Source: Paremcibacter congregatus (lineage in GTDB: Bacteria > Pseudomonadota > Alphaproteobacteria > Sphingomonadales > Emcibacteraceae). Taken from it: a stretch of 64,000 bases of DNA. Below are positions 7,582 through 15,467 of this stretch, piece by piece. Location of the stretch: assembly GCF_006385135.1 (NCBI RefSeq), contig NZ_CP041025.1, forward strand, positions 3,627,501-3,691,500, written 5' to 3'. Made by a program: the position numbers and the translations under genes. The notes under the pieces were generated by a model. The model had not been told where the DNA came from. It saw only the letters and a program-made list of their open reading frames with translations, and did no database searches. Within the stretch, counting starts at the first letter, position 1; every line of letters begins with the position of its first letter.

Positions 7582-9102
7582 ATGACAAACCCTATGAATA
7601 TTCAGGAAATTTTTTCCGCTCTCAACCTGACGGACAATGACATCAGCGGCGGTACGCTCGACGTATTCGCCCCCCGTGACGGCGCGAAAATCGCCAGCGT
7701 CACCATGGACACGGCAGCCGGCGTTGACGCCAAAATCGCCAAATCCACGGAAGCCTTTAAAGCCTGGCGCATGGTCCCCGGCCCGCGGCGCGGTGAACTG
7801 GTGCGTCTGCTCGGGGAAATCCTGCGCGACAAGAAGGAAGCTCTCGGCTCTCTCGTCAGCCTCGAATGCGGCAAGATCTATCAGGAAGGCCTGGGCGAAG
7901 TTCAGGAAATGATCGACATCTGTGATTTCGCCGTCGGCCTCAGCCGTCAGCTTTACGGCCTGACCATTGCCTCCGAACGCCCCCTGCATAAAATGCGCGA
8001 ATATTGGCAGCCAATTGGTCCTGTCGGCATTATCTCCGCCTTTAACTTCCCCGTGGCCGTTTGGGCCTGGAATTCCGCCCTCGCTCTGGTTTGCGGCGAC
8101 AGCGTCATCTGGAAACCGTCCGAGAAAACACCCCTGACCGGCATCGCCTGTCACAAATTGCTGCAGGACGCCATCGCCCGGTTTGGCGAAGACGCGCCGG
8201 ACGGCCTGAGTCAGCTTCTGATCGGTGAACGCGATATCGGCGAGATCATGGTCGACGACAAACGCGTGCCCGTGATCAGCGCCACCGGCAGCTGCGCCAT
8301 GGGCCGCATCGTTGGGCCAAAAGTCGCCGCGCGCTTTGGCCGTAGCATCCTTGAACTCGGCGGCAACAACGCCCTGATCGTCGCCCCGTCCGCCGATCTC
8401 GACCTGGCCTTCCAGGGCATCCTGTTCGGCGCTGTCGGCACCTGCGGTCAGCGTTGTACATCCACCCGTCGGGTATTTGTCCATGACAGTGTCTATGACC
8501 AGATCGTTCCCCGCCTGAAAAAAGCCTATGAAGGCCTGAGCATCGGTGATCCGCTTGACCCGAAAACCCTGGTCGGCCCGCTGATTGATCAGCAATCCTA
8601 CGAGAATATGGAAGCGGCGCTGAAGCTCGCGGCCTCTCGCGGCGGTGAAATCGTTGGTGGCGGCCGCGCCCTCGCCGACCAATATCCTAACGCCTATTAT
8701 GTCAACCCGGCGATCGTCGAAATGACAGGTGCAGACGACAATGTTCAGGAAGAAACCTTCGCACCGATCCTCTATATCTTCAAATATAGTGATCTGACCG
8801 ACGCCATCGCGCGGCAGAATGATGTGCCTCAGGGCCTGTCGTCCGCCATCTTCACCCGCGACGTGCTCGAAGCCGAAACCTTCACCTGTGAAGCCGGCAG
8901 TGACTGCGGCATCGCCAACGTCAATATCGGCACCAGTGGCGCTGAAATCGGCGGCGCGTTCGGCGGCGAAAAAGAAACCGGCGGCGGTCGGGAAAGTGGC
9001 TCGGACAGTTGGAAAGCTTACATGCGTCGTATGACCAGCACCCTGAACTATTCCACAGAACTGCCTCTGGCGCAGGGCATTAAATTCGGCTCTGACGATT
9101 AA
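7582..9102 (+). CDS. amaB: Aldehyde dehydrogenase, ALDH7/AmaB type (L-2-aminoadipate semialdehyde dehydrogenase-like)
   Basis: A 506-residue NAD(P)-dependent aldehyde dehydrogenase, cytosolic. Visible features are the N-anchor FNFPVAVWAWN, the coenzyme-binding WKPSEKTPLT, the catalytic Glu in LELGGNNALI and the catalytic Cys in GTCGQRCTSTRR. The GQRCTS context and the C-terminal GGAFGGEKETGGGRESGSD signature match ALDH7 (antiquitin) and bacterial AmaB/Pcd, which oxidise 2-aminoadipate 6-semialdehyde to 2-aminoadipate in lysine catabolism. An AGGA ribosome site precedes the ATG. It sits between the TPP enzyme and the CoA-transferase, all on one strand with gaps of 21 and 14 nt, so they form an operon. 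Substrate is inferred; glutarate semialdehyde is an alternative given the neighbours. The gene symbol is by family resemblance only. Confidence 0.85.
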   Translation: MTNPMNIQEIFSALNLTDNDISGGTLDVFAPRDGAKIASVTMDTAAGVDAKIAKSTEAFKAWRMVPGPRRGELVRLLGEILRDKKEALGSLVSLECGKIYQEGLGEVQEMIDICDFAVGLSRQLYGLTIASERPLHKMREYWQPIGPVGIISAFNFPVAVWAWNSALALVCGDSVIWKPSEKTPLTGIACHKLLQDAIARFGEDAPDGLSQLLIGERDIGEIMVDDKRVPVISATGSCAMGRIVGPKVAARFGRSILELGGNNALIVAPSADLDLAFQGILFGAVGTCGQRCTSTRRVFVHDSVYDQIVPRLKKAYEGLSIGDPLDPKTLVGPLIDQQSYENMEAALKLAASRGGEIVGGGRALADQYPNAYYVNPAIVEMTGADDNVQEETFAPILYIFKYSDLTDAIARQNDVPQGLSSAIFTRDVLEAETFTCEAGSDCGIANVNIGTSGAEIGGAFGGEKETGGGRESGSDSWKAYMRRMTSTLNYSTELPLAQGIKFGSDD

Positions 9103-9116
9103 AAAGGATCAGGAAC

Positions 9117-10256
9117 ATGGCGGGACCTCTTTCTCATATCAAAGTAGTGGACCTCAGCCGTGTTCTGGCCGGGCCCTGGTCAACCCAGATGCTGGGCGAT
9201 CTCGGGGCCCAGGTCACCAAAATTGAACGCCCCCATGCCGGCGATGATACCCGGCATTGGGGCCCTCCCTTTATCACCAATGCGGACGGCAGCCGCGGCG
9301 ACGCCGGCTATTTCCTCTGCACCAACCGCAATAAAACCAGCCTGCAGCTCGACATCACCAGCGATGCCGGTCAGGCAACCATCCGCGACATGGTCAAGCA
9401 AGCGGATATTCTGGTGGAAAATTACAAAGTCGGCGGCCTGAAGAAATATGGTCTTGATTATGACAGTCTGAAGGACCTTAATCCGGGTCTGATCTATTGT
9501 TCGATCACCGGCTTTGGCCAGACCGGCCCCTATGCCAAGCGTCCGGGCTATGACTTCATGATCCAGGCCATGAGCGGCCTGATGAGCGTGACCGGCGAGA
9601 AAGACGGTCTGCCCGGCGCAGGGCCGCAAAAAGTCGGCATCGCGATCGCGGACCTGATGACCGGCATGTATGCCTCCGTCGGCATTCTGGCGGCGCTTGC
9701 CCACCGGGACCAGACCGGCGAAGGCCAGTATATCGATCTGGCGCTGCTCGACTGTCAGATGGCGATGCTGTCCAATCAGGGCAGCAATTATCTCGTCGGC
9801 GGCAGCGCCCCCAAACGCATGGGCAACGCCCATCTGAATATCGTGCCCTATCAGGTGATGCCGACCAAAGACGGCCATCTGATCATCGCCGTCGGCAACG
9901 ACAGTCAGTTCCAGAGTTTCTGTCGCCTTTGCGCGCGTCAGGATTGGGCCAACGATCCACGTTTCGCCACCAATGAGGCCCGTGTGGTAAATCGCGAAGA
10001 GCTGATCCCGCTGCTGGAAGAAGTGACCCGCCACCGCAGCACCCAGGACTGGATTTCCGCATTGGAAGCCGCCAATGTCCCCTGTGGCCCGGTCAATAAT
10101 ATCGAGCAGGCCTTTCAGGACCCGCAGGTTATCCATCGTCATCTGCGGCGGGACATGACCCGGCCTGACGGCACAAAAATCCCGGTGGTCGCCAACCCGA
10201 TCAATTTTTCCAAGACTCCGATCGACTATAAAATCGCGCCCCCCAAATTAAAGTAA
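9117..10256 (+). CDS. CaiB/BaiF (class III) CoA-transferase, succinyl-CoA:glutarate type
   Basis: A 379-residue class III CoA-transferase. It has the N-terminal LSRVLAGPWSTQMLGDLGAQ signature and the GDDTRHWGPP segment typical of the glutarate-type transferase (human SUGCT/C7orf10 and bacterial relatives). The catalytic Asp lies in IDLALLDCQ near residue 205. Known reaction: transfer of CoA from succinyl-CoA to a dicarboxylate, forming for example glutaryl-CoA. As last gene of the TPP enzyme-ALDH-CoA-transferase operon it would feed glutaryl-CoA into beta-oxidation; no glutaryl-CoA dehydrogenase is visible in the window. Length is normal, and AAGGA lies nine bases before the ATG. Other dicarboxylates or 2-hydroxyacids remain possible substrates. 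Confidence 0.8.
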   Translation: MAGPLSHIKVVDLSRVLAGPWSTQMLGDLGAQVTKIERPHAGDDTRHWGPPFITNADGSRGDAGYFLCTNRNKTSLQLDITSDAGQATIRDMVKQADILVENYKVGGLKKYGLDYDSLKDLNPGLIYCSITGFGQTGPYAKRPGYDFMIQAMSGLMSVTGEKDGLPGAGPQKVGIAIADLMTGMYASVGILAALAHRDQTGEGQYIDLALLDCQMAMLSNQGSNYLVGGSAPKRMGNAHLNIVPYQVMPTKDGHLIIAVGNDSQFQSFCRLCARQDWANDPRFATNEARVVNREELIPLLEEVTRHRSTQDWISALEAANVPCGPVNNIEQAFQDPQVIHRHLRRDMTRPDGTKIPVVANPINFSKTPIDYKIAPPKLK

Positions 10257-10320
10257 GACGAAATTAAAATAGCGCAAAAAAAGTTACGCCTCCTGAAACA
10301 TTTAATGATATGTAGGGGCC

Positions 10321-11088
10321 ATGCGTAAGACATCTTTTCATAACGTCCCCGCGACCCTGATTTGCGGTCATGGCAGCCGGTCCCCGGAAGCGGCGGCGGA
10401 ATTCACCTCTTTGCTGAAAAATCTGCAAAAGGCCCGCCCGGATCTCCCTCTTGCCGGCGCCTATCTGGAATTCAACAGCCCGACCATCCCTGAAGGCCTG
10501 CAAGCCTTCTATGATCAGGGCCACCGGACGATTCATGTCCAGCCCCTGACCCTGTATAACGCCGGCCATACAAAGGCCGACATGCCGGACATTCTTAGCG
10601 CATTCAAAGATCAAAATCCTGATGTGATCCTGAAATACGGCAGCGCCCTCGGTCTTACGGATCAGATGATCGCCGTTGCCGCCGCTTCTGTGGAAAGCGT
10701 CCTGCCGGAGGGAGATCGGGAAAATTGCAAACTTCTGGTGGTGGGCCGGGGATCAAAAGACCGGGCCGTCGCCGACCAGACCATCACCTTGTGCCGTAAA
10801 TTGCATGACCGGTTCGACTTTGGCGACAGCCGTTATTGCTATGCCGCCGACAGCGCTCCCCTGCTGGACAGCGCACTGGCGCAAGCCGCCCGGTCCCATT
10901 ATCCGGAAGTGGTCGTTCTGCCTTATCTTCTGTTTTCCGGGCGTTTGCGTCGGGATATTCAGACGGCGATTACCGCCGCCGCGGCCAAATATCCCGATTT
11001 CACATTCCATGTGGCGCCGCATCTCGGCATTCAGGATGCACTGGCGGACGCCATTCTTGCCAAGATCGACGTGATCGGGCAATTCTAG
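10321..11088 (+). CDS. cbiX: CbiX/SirB-type sirohydrochlorin chelatase-like protein
   Basis: A 255-residue, two-lobed CbiX-like chelatase of long-form length. The first lobe has the metal-site His in CGHGSRSPEA and the following motif HVQPLTLYNAGHT. The second lobe repeats the fold with VVGRGSKDR and VVLPYLLFSGR. Known CbiX enzymes insert Co2+ into sirohydrochlorin early in anaerobic-type cobalamin synthesis; related SirB/CfbA enzymes insert Fe or Ni. In the second lobe the His of the HGS motif is Arg, so only the first lobe seems to keep that metal ligand. No other cobalamin or siroheme gene is adjacent and no cobalamin riboswitch was seen in the 64 bases before it. The neighbour on the right is a convergent phenylacetate-CoA ligase. 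Confidence 0.8.
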   Translation: MRKTSFHNVPATLICGHGSRSPEAAAEFTSLLKNLQKARPDLPLAGAYLEFNSPTIPEGLQAFYDQGHRTIHVQPLTLYNAGHTKADMPDILSAFKDQNPDVILKYGSALGLTDQMIAVAAASVESVLPEGDRENCKLLVVGRGSKDRAVADQTITLCRKLHDRFDFGDSRYCYAADSAPLLDSALAQAARSHYPEVVVLPYLLFSGRLRRDIQTAITAAAAKYPDFTFHVAPHLGIQDALADAILAKIDVIGQF

Positions 11089-11120
11089 AAAGCCCCCTGA
11101 CTGCCCGCGCAATGCAGATC

Positions 11121-12419
11121 TTATTTCAGATGGCGGAAATCAAATACCCGTTGGGCCTTGCCGACGGAACGCGGGATGCCGTTGGGTTCCCGCACGTCAA
11201 CCTTAGTGCTGACACCGCAGAGGTTCTTGATGTGTTTTTTCAGCTCTTCTGCAATATGTGACCGATTGTGGTCATCGGAAAATTCCGGCTTGGCTTCTGT
11301 CACCACCGTCAGTTCATCCATCACATGCGGGCGGCGGATCTCGCAGAAGTAATGCGGCGTCAGGCGGTCGTCCTTGCAGATAATTTCTTCGATCTGGGTC
11401 GGGAAAACATTGACCCCGCGGATGATCATCATATCGTCGGAACGACCAAAAATTCGCGAAATGCGGCGCATCTCACTCACCGAACCCGGCAACAGGCGGG
11501 TCAGGTCACGGGTGCGGTAACGGATGATCGGAAAGGCTTCCTTACACAGTGAGGTAAAGACCAGCTCACCTTCCTCACCGTCGGGCAGCACTTCACCGGT
11601 TTCCGGGTCGATCACTTCCGGATAGAACAGATCTTCCCAAATGGTCAGGCCGTCCTGGGTTTCGGCATATTCCGCCCCGACGCCCGGCCCCATCACTTCC
11701 GACAGACCGTAAATATCCACGGCTTTCAGATCAAAGCGTTGCTCGATCTCTTTACGCATTTCCTCGGTCCAGGGCTCGGCCCCGTGAATGGCGATTTCCA
11801 GCGATGTTTCGCGCGGATCAAGGCCCATCTTCTCAAAACTGTCGGCCAGCGACAGCATATAAGACGGCGTCACCATGATGATGCGCGGTTTAAAATCCTG
11901 AATGATGGTAATCTGGGATTCTGTTGCCCCGCCGGAGGCCGGAACGACAGTGCAGCCGGCGCGCTCGGCGCCGTAATGCGCCCCGAGACCGCCGGTGAAC
12001 AGGCCATAACCAAACGCCACATGCACCATATCCCCCTCACGCCCGCCGGCGGCGCGGATGCAGCGGGCCACGGCCTCTGCCCAGACATCAATATCCTGCG
12101 CCGTATAACCGACGACAGTCGGTTTACCGGTGGTCCCGCTCGAAGCATGAATACGCGACAGCTTTTCCTGGGGCACCGCAAACAGACCGAAGGGATAATT
12201 GTCCCGCAAATCTTTTTTGACGGTAAAGGGAAACTTGCTCAAATCCGCAAGACAGGTCAGATCATCGGGATGGACCCCCGCCGCGTCAAAAGACGTGCGA
12301 TAGAAAGGGACATTGTCATAGGCGTGTTTCAGTGACCATTTCATCCGTTCCAGCTGTACGGCCTCGATTTCGTTACGGCTGGATTTTTCAAAACCGTTAA
12401 TTCCTGAAAACATCGTCAT
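11121..12419 (-). CDS. paaK: Phenylacetate-CoA ligase
   Basis: A 432-residue AMP-forming ligase of PaaK length. It carries the phosphate loop SSGTTGKPTVVGYT, the adenine-binding region IYGLSEVMGPGVG and a C-terminal segment GRSDDMMIIRGVNVFPTQIE typical of PaaK. Known reaction: phenylacetate + ATP + CoA to phenylacetyl-CoA. I start it at 12419 (MTMFSG), where AAGGA lies four bases upstream and the N-terminus aligns with known PaaK; the frame stays open to 12485. No paa oxygenase or ring-opening genes are nearby, so it may serve indolepyruvate/phenylalanine side-chain catabolism or anaerobic aryl-CoA metabolism. Its upstream region contains palindromes that could be operators. Confidence 0.9.
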   Translation of the reverse strand: MTMFSGINGFEKSSRNEIEAVQLERMKWSLKHAYDNVPFYRTSFDAAGVHPDDLTCLADLSKFPFTVKKDLRDNYPFGLFAVPQEKLSRIHASSGTTGKPTVVGYTAQDIDVWAEAVARCIRAAGGREGDMVHVAFGYGLFTGGLGAHYGAERAGCTVVPASGGATESQITIIQDFKPRIIMVTPSYMLSLADSFEKMGLDPRETSLEIAIHGAEPWTEEMRKEIEQRFDLKAVDIYGLSEVMGPGVGAEYAETQDGLTIWEDLFYPEVIDPETGEVLPDGEEGELVFTSLCKEAFPIIRYRTRDLTRLLPGSVSEMRRISRIFGRSDDMMIIRGVNVFPTQIEEIICKDDRLTPHYFCEIRRPHVMDELTVVTEAKPEFSDDHNRSHIAEELKKHIKNLCGVSTKVDVREPNGIPRSVGKAQRVFDFRHLK

Positions 12420-12506
12420 ATGGTCCTTTTCCCTGATTTCGATTTGCCTCATAAGAAGACTAAGCCGCTTTGTCTTTCCCGACAAGCATCTGGCCCAGCT
12501 TATTTA

Positions 12507-12545
12507 TGATACAAAATAACTAACTTTATGAAATAATATGTATCA
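12507..12545. promoter_or_regulatory. Widely spaced inverted repeat upstream of paaK
   Basis: TGATAC (12507-12512) and GTATCA (12540-12545) form inverted half-sites separated by 27 bp, 88-126 bases upstream of the chosen paaK start, in an AT-rich stretch. Two half-sites on opposite strands suit a dimeric or looping regulator of paaK. No regulator gene is adjacent. Confidence 0.3.
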
Positions 12546-12640
12546 CGAATGACAAAAATGGCAAGTCTTAAAGACATTAAACATCAAAAAAGCAGCAAGA
12601 TAATTTCTTACTTCCCCCTTGGCAAGCAACATGATTCTTC

Positions 12641-12652
12641 GACCGGCCGGTC
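12641..12652. promoter_or_regulatory. Perfect 12-bp palindrome GACCGGCCGGTC between paaK and ubiT
   Basis: GACCGGCCGGTC is a perfect palindrome in an otherwise AT-rich intergenic region. Its form resembles operators of TetR-family regulators of acyl-CoA and phenylacetate metabolism. It lies about 220 bases upstream of the paaK start and 62 bases before the FNR site of ubiT, so the controlled gene is unclear. Confidence 0.35.
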
Positions 12653-12713
12653 AGTTCTGCAATATTAAAGCTATAAAATATCTTTAAAAACAATATCTTG
12701 ACCTTTCCTTTAT

Positions 12714-12762
12714 TTGATCTGCATCAAATGATCCTCAAGCCGGCACCGCTATAAGGAACCCT
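12714..12762 (+). promoter_or_regulatory. Class II FNR-type promoter of ubiTUV
   Basis: TTGATctgcATCAA (12714-12727) is a perfect match to the FNR/Anr/FnrL consensus. TATAAG (12750-12755) is a good -10 element; a transcript starting near 12762 would place the FNR site centre at -41.5, the canonical class II activating position. The first gene downstream is ubiT (start 12791, preceded by AAGGAAAGG), and the operon makes ubiquinone without oxygen, so anaerobic activation is expected. The site is seen; the regulator is inferred, as no fnr gene is in the window. Confidence 0.8.
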
Positions 12763-12790
12763 GATTAAATTTAACAAGGAAAGGCGCGCC

Positions 12791-13540
12791 ATGACGATAT
12801 CAGACGCAATGATATCCCCCGCCAGTATATCAGACGGTCCGGGTGATTCTGCTCCCTCTTCCCAGAATACGCCCCCGCCCTTCTCGGCCCTGATGCTGAC
12901 GGGGCTGATGTTACGCCCGCTGCCGCGTCGCCCCCTGAACATTATTCTGGACCGGTTTTCCGCACGGATCAGCCGCACCCATCCCGCTGTCTTTGATCGA
13001 CTCGTCCCGTTGGTGGGCTGTCATTTTGTCATCCGTCCCACGGACCTGCCCCATGATCTGCGTCTGATCATCGGTGACGCCAGGGTCACCTGCCAGCTGG
13101 ATGACGCCATGGCCCGGCCCCCGGAGGTGGTGATCACCGGCCCGTTTCTGTCTCTAATCGATATGATGGACGGCCGGATTGACGGCGACGCGTTGTTTTT
13201 TGCCCGCAGCCTGACCGTAGAAGGCGACACAGAAGCGTTGCTCACCCTGCGCAATGCCATGGACAGTGACGATATTGATCTGCGGGCCGAAATTCTTGAT
13301 GCCCTCGGTCCCCTTCATGCCCCCGCGAAACTTTTCTGCGGGATCGGCAGCCGCCTATTCAGGGCTTTCGATCACGACCTGACCCAAATCCAGAACGCCC
13401 TGAATCAGCCGCTGTCCAGCCGCTGCGACACGCTGGATCAGGAAAACCAGATCCTGCGCCGCCGCCTTAACGGACTGGAACAGAAACTGGTCAAAAGTCA
13501 GGCGCGGCTGCACAGCCTCAGCCGGAAGATTGCCTCATGA
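12791..13540 (+). CDS. ubiT: UbiT, SCP2-domain accessory factor for O2-independent ubiquinone synthesis
   Basis: A 249-residue protein with an SCP2 lipid-binding domain (about residues 35-170), including the family segment VEGDTEALLTLRNAMD. Known: UbiT binds isoprenoid intermediates and with UbiU-UbiV supports anaerobic ubiquinone synthesis. It overlaps ubiU by 4 nt (ATGA), which supports the assignment. Compared with the enterobacterial protein it has a Pro/Ser-rich N-terminal extension of about 30 residues and a C-terminal extension (about 205-249) predicted as a helix or coiled coil rich in Gln, Leu and Arg. Expression is probably activated under low oxygen from the FNR-type promoter just upstream. 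Confidence 0.88.
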   Translation: MTISDAMISPASISDGPGDSAPSSQNTPPPFSALMLTGLMLRPLPRRPLNIILDRFSARISRTHPAVFDRLVPLVGCHFVIRPTDLPHDLRLIIGDARVTCQLDDAMARPPEVVITGPFLSLIDMMDGRIDGDALFFARSLTVEGDTEALLTLRNAMDSDDIDLRAEILDALGPLHAPAKLFCGIGSRLFRAFDHDLTQIQNALNQPLSSRCDTLDQENQILRRRLNGLEQKLVKSQARLHSLSRKIAS

Positions 13541-14538
13541 CATCCGAGAAAACACCTTCGAAACTTGAACTTGTTTGTCCGGCCGGCACCCCGGCCGCCC
13601 TGCGGGTCGCCGTCGACGCCGGAGCCGACACGGTCTATCTGGGGTTTCGCGACGCCACCAACGCCCGTAATTTCCCTGGCCTGAATTTCTCGGTCGCGGA
13701 ACTGGAAGAGGCGTTGGACTACGCCCACAGCCATGACGCCAGGGTTCTGCTGGCGGTAAATACCTATGCCCAGGCCGGCAATGATGACGCCTGGACCCAG
13801 GCCGTGGATAATGCCGCCCGCCTGAAAGTGGACGCGCTTATCCTCGCCGATATCGGCCTGTTGGATTATGCCCACCGCGCCCATCCGGATCTGCGCCTGC
13901 ATCTGTCGGTGCAGGCTTCGGCCTCCAACCCGGTGGCGATCCAGCATTATGTCAAAGAATTCGGCGTTCGGCGGGTGGTGTTGCCCCGGGTCCTGACCGT
14001 GCCTGAAATCAAGTCGCTCAATCAGGAAATTGACATCGAAACCGAAGTCTTCGCCTTTGGCGGCATGTGCCCCATGGCCGAGGGGCGCTGCAGCCTGTCG
14101 TCCTATATCACCGGCAAGTCGCCCAATATGAATGGCGTCTGTTCCCCGGCAAGCCACGTCGCCTATATTCAGCAGGGCCGCACCCTGACCAGCAATCTGG
14201 CGGGTTTCACCATCAACAGTTTTGGCCCCCACGAACAGGCCGGATACCCTACCCTGTGCAAGGGCCGCTTCACCGCCAATGACGAAACAGGTTATCTGTT
14301 CGAGGAACCCACCAGCCTCAACGTCACCGGCATTCTCAGTGAGCTGATGGCCGCCGGGGTCACGGCGCTGAAAATCGAAGGCCGCCAGCGCAGCAAGGCA
14401 TATGTGCGTGAAGTGGTGCAGAATTTCCGTCAGGCCATCGATCAGGCCGCCCGCGGCGAAGGCGGCAAAATCGCCATGGATAATCTTTCCGAAGGCGGAC
14501 AGAACACCACCGGCGCCTATGACAAGAAGTGGATGTAA
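13537..14538 (+). CDS. ubiU: UbiU, U32-family Fe-S protein for O2-independent ubiquinone hydroxylation
   Basis: A 333-residue member of the U32 family. It begins with LELVCPAGTPAALRVAVDAGAD and carries four conserved Cys suited to one 4Fe-4S cluster: two in GGMCPMAEGRCSL, one in NGVCSPAS and one in PTLCKGRF. Known: UbiU and UbiV form a heterodimer that hydroxylates ubiquinone precursors without O2, with prephenate as the oxygen donor. The start overlaps the end of ubiT (ATGA) and the stop is one base from the ubiV ATG, so the three are translationally linked. The protein is cytoplasmic. The U32 collagenase-type peptidase name sometimes given to this family is misleading. Confidence 0.93.
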   Translation: MTSEKTPSKLELVCPAGTPAALRVAVDAGADTVYLGFRDATNARNFPGLNFSVAELEEALDYAHSHDARVLLAVNTYAQAGNDDAWTQAVDNAARLKVDALILADIGLLDYAHRAHPDLRLHLSVQASASNPVAIQHYVKEFGVRRVVLPRVLTVPEIKSLNQEIDIETEVFAFGGMCPMAEGRCSLSSYITGKSPNMNGVCSPASHVAYIQQGRTLTSNLAGFTINSFGPHEQAGYPTLCKGRFTANDETGYLFEEPTSLNVTGILSELMAAGVTALKIEGRQRSKAYVREVVQNFRQAIDQAARGEGGKIAMDNLSEGGQNTTGAYDKKWM

Positions 14539-14539
14539 C

Positions 14540-15439
14540 ATGCAGAATGCACGCTTAAACCTGGGGCCGTTACTGTTCAATTGGGACAGTGGCAAAATTC
14601 GCGACTTTTATTTTCGCATCGCCGATGAGGCCCCGGTTGATCGGGTGCATATCGGGGAAGTGGTCTGCGCCAAACGGCTGGCGGGCAAGGATTACCTGCC
14701 AGAGGTGATGGACCGGCTGACCGCGGCAGGCAAACAGGTGGTGCTGTCCGGGCTCGCCCTGATCATGGACGGGCGCGACCAACAAATCACCCGGGATCTG
14801 ACGGAACTGGCTGACGATTATCTGATCGAAGCCAACGATATTTCTACCGTCAGTCTGCTGCGCGGTCGCCCCCACGCCATCGGTCCCTTTATTAATGTCT
14901 ATAACGAAGCAACCCTGAAATATTATGAGCAGGGCGGCGCGACCCACATTTCCCTGCCCTACGAGCTGCCGGAAACCTCCCTGCAGGCCCTGAGCGCGCA
15001 CGCCGAAAGCGCCCTTGAGGTGCAGGTTTTTGGTCGCCTGCCGCTGGCGATCTCGGCCCGCTGTTATCACGCCCGCGCCCACAAGCTCAGCAAGGACGGC
15101 TGCCAGTATGTCTGTGACAAGGACCCGGACGGGCTCCCGGTCACGACCATGGAAGGGCAGAATTTCCTCGCCATCAATGGCCTGCAGACCCTGTCCTATT
15201 CTTACTGTAATCTGATGGCCGAACTGCCGGCGCTCACGGCTATGGGGATTCGCGACTTTCGCCTGTCGCCCCATGACGTTGATATGGTGCGGATCAGTCG
15301 GATTTACCGCGACCGGCTGAACGACCGGCTTTCTTCCCCTGAGGCCAATGACGCTTTAGAGCAGGAAATGTTTGCCATCGAATTTTCCAATGGTTATTAT
15401 CACGGCGTTGCCGGCAGGGAACAGATTAACATAGCTTAA
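14540..15439 (+). CDS. ubiV: UbiV, U32-family partner of UbiU
   Basis: A 299-residue U32 protein starting at ATG 14540, one base after the ubiU stop; the longer open frame back to 14402 lies inside ubiU and is not coding. Four Cys match the UbiV cluster pattern: Cys43 in GEVVCAKR and the group SARCYHARAHKLSKDGCQYVC. Known role: partner of UbiU in O2-independent ring hydroxylation. It is the last gene of the ubiTUV operon. The next gene, a carbonic anhydrase, begins 28 bases downstream on the same strand and could be partly cotranscribed. Confidence 0.92.
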   Translation: MQNARLNLGPLLFNWDSGKIRDFYFRIADEAPVDRVHIGEVVCAKRLAGKDYLPEVMDRLTAAGKQVVLSGLALIMDGRDQQITRDLTELADDYLIEANDISTVSLLRGRPHAIGPFINVYNEATLKYYEQGGATHISLPYELPETSLQALSAHAESALEVQVFGRLPLAISARCYHARAHKLSKDGCQYVCDKDPDGLPVTTMEGQNFLAINGLQTLSYSYCNLMAELPALTAMGIRDFRLSPHDVDMVRISRIYRDRLNDRLSSPEANDALEQEMFAIEFSNGYYHGVAGREQINIA

Positions 15440-15467
15440 ATCATCAGCATACAAGGCCAATAACCCC

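Noticed and set aside
5896-8682. 928-residue open frame on the minus strand across the TPP enzyme and ALDH genes
   Set aside because: It is antisense to two clearly recognised enzymes, rich in Gly, His, Gln and Asp as expected from GC-biased antisense frames, and has no recognisable motif or ribosome site.
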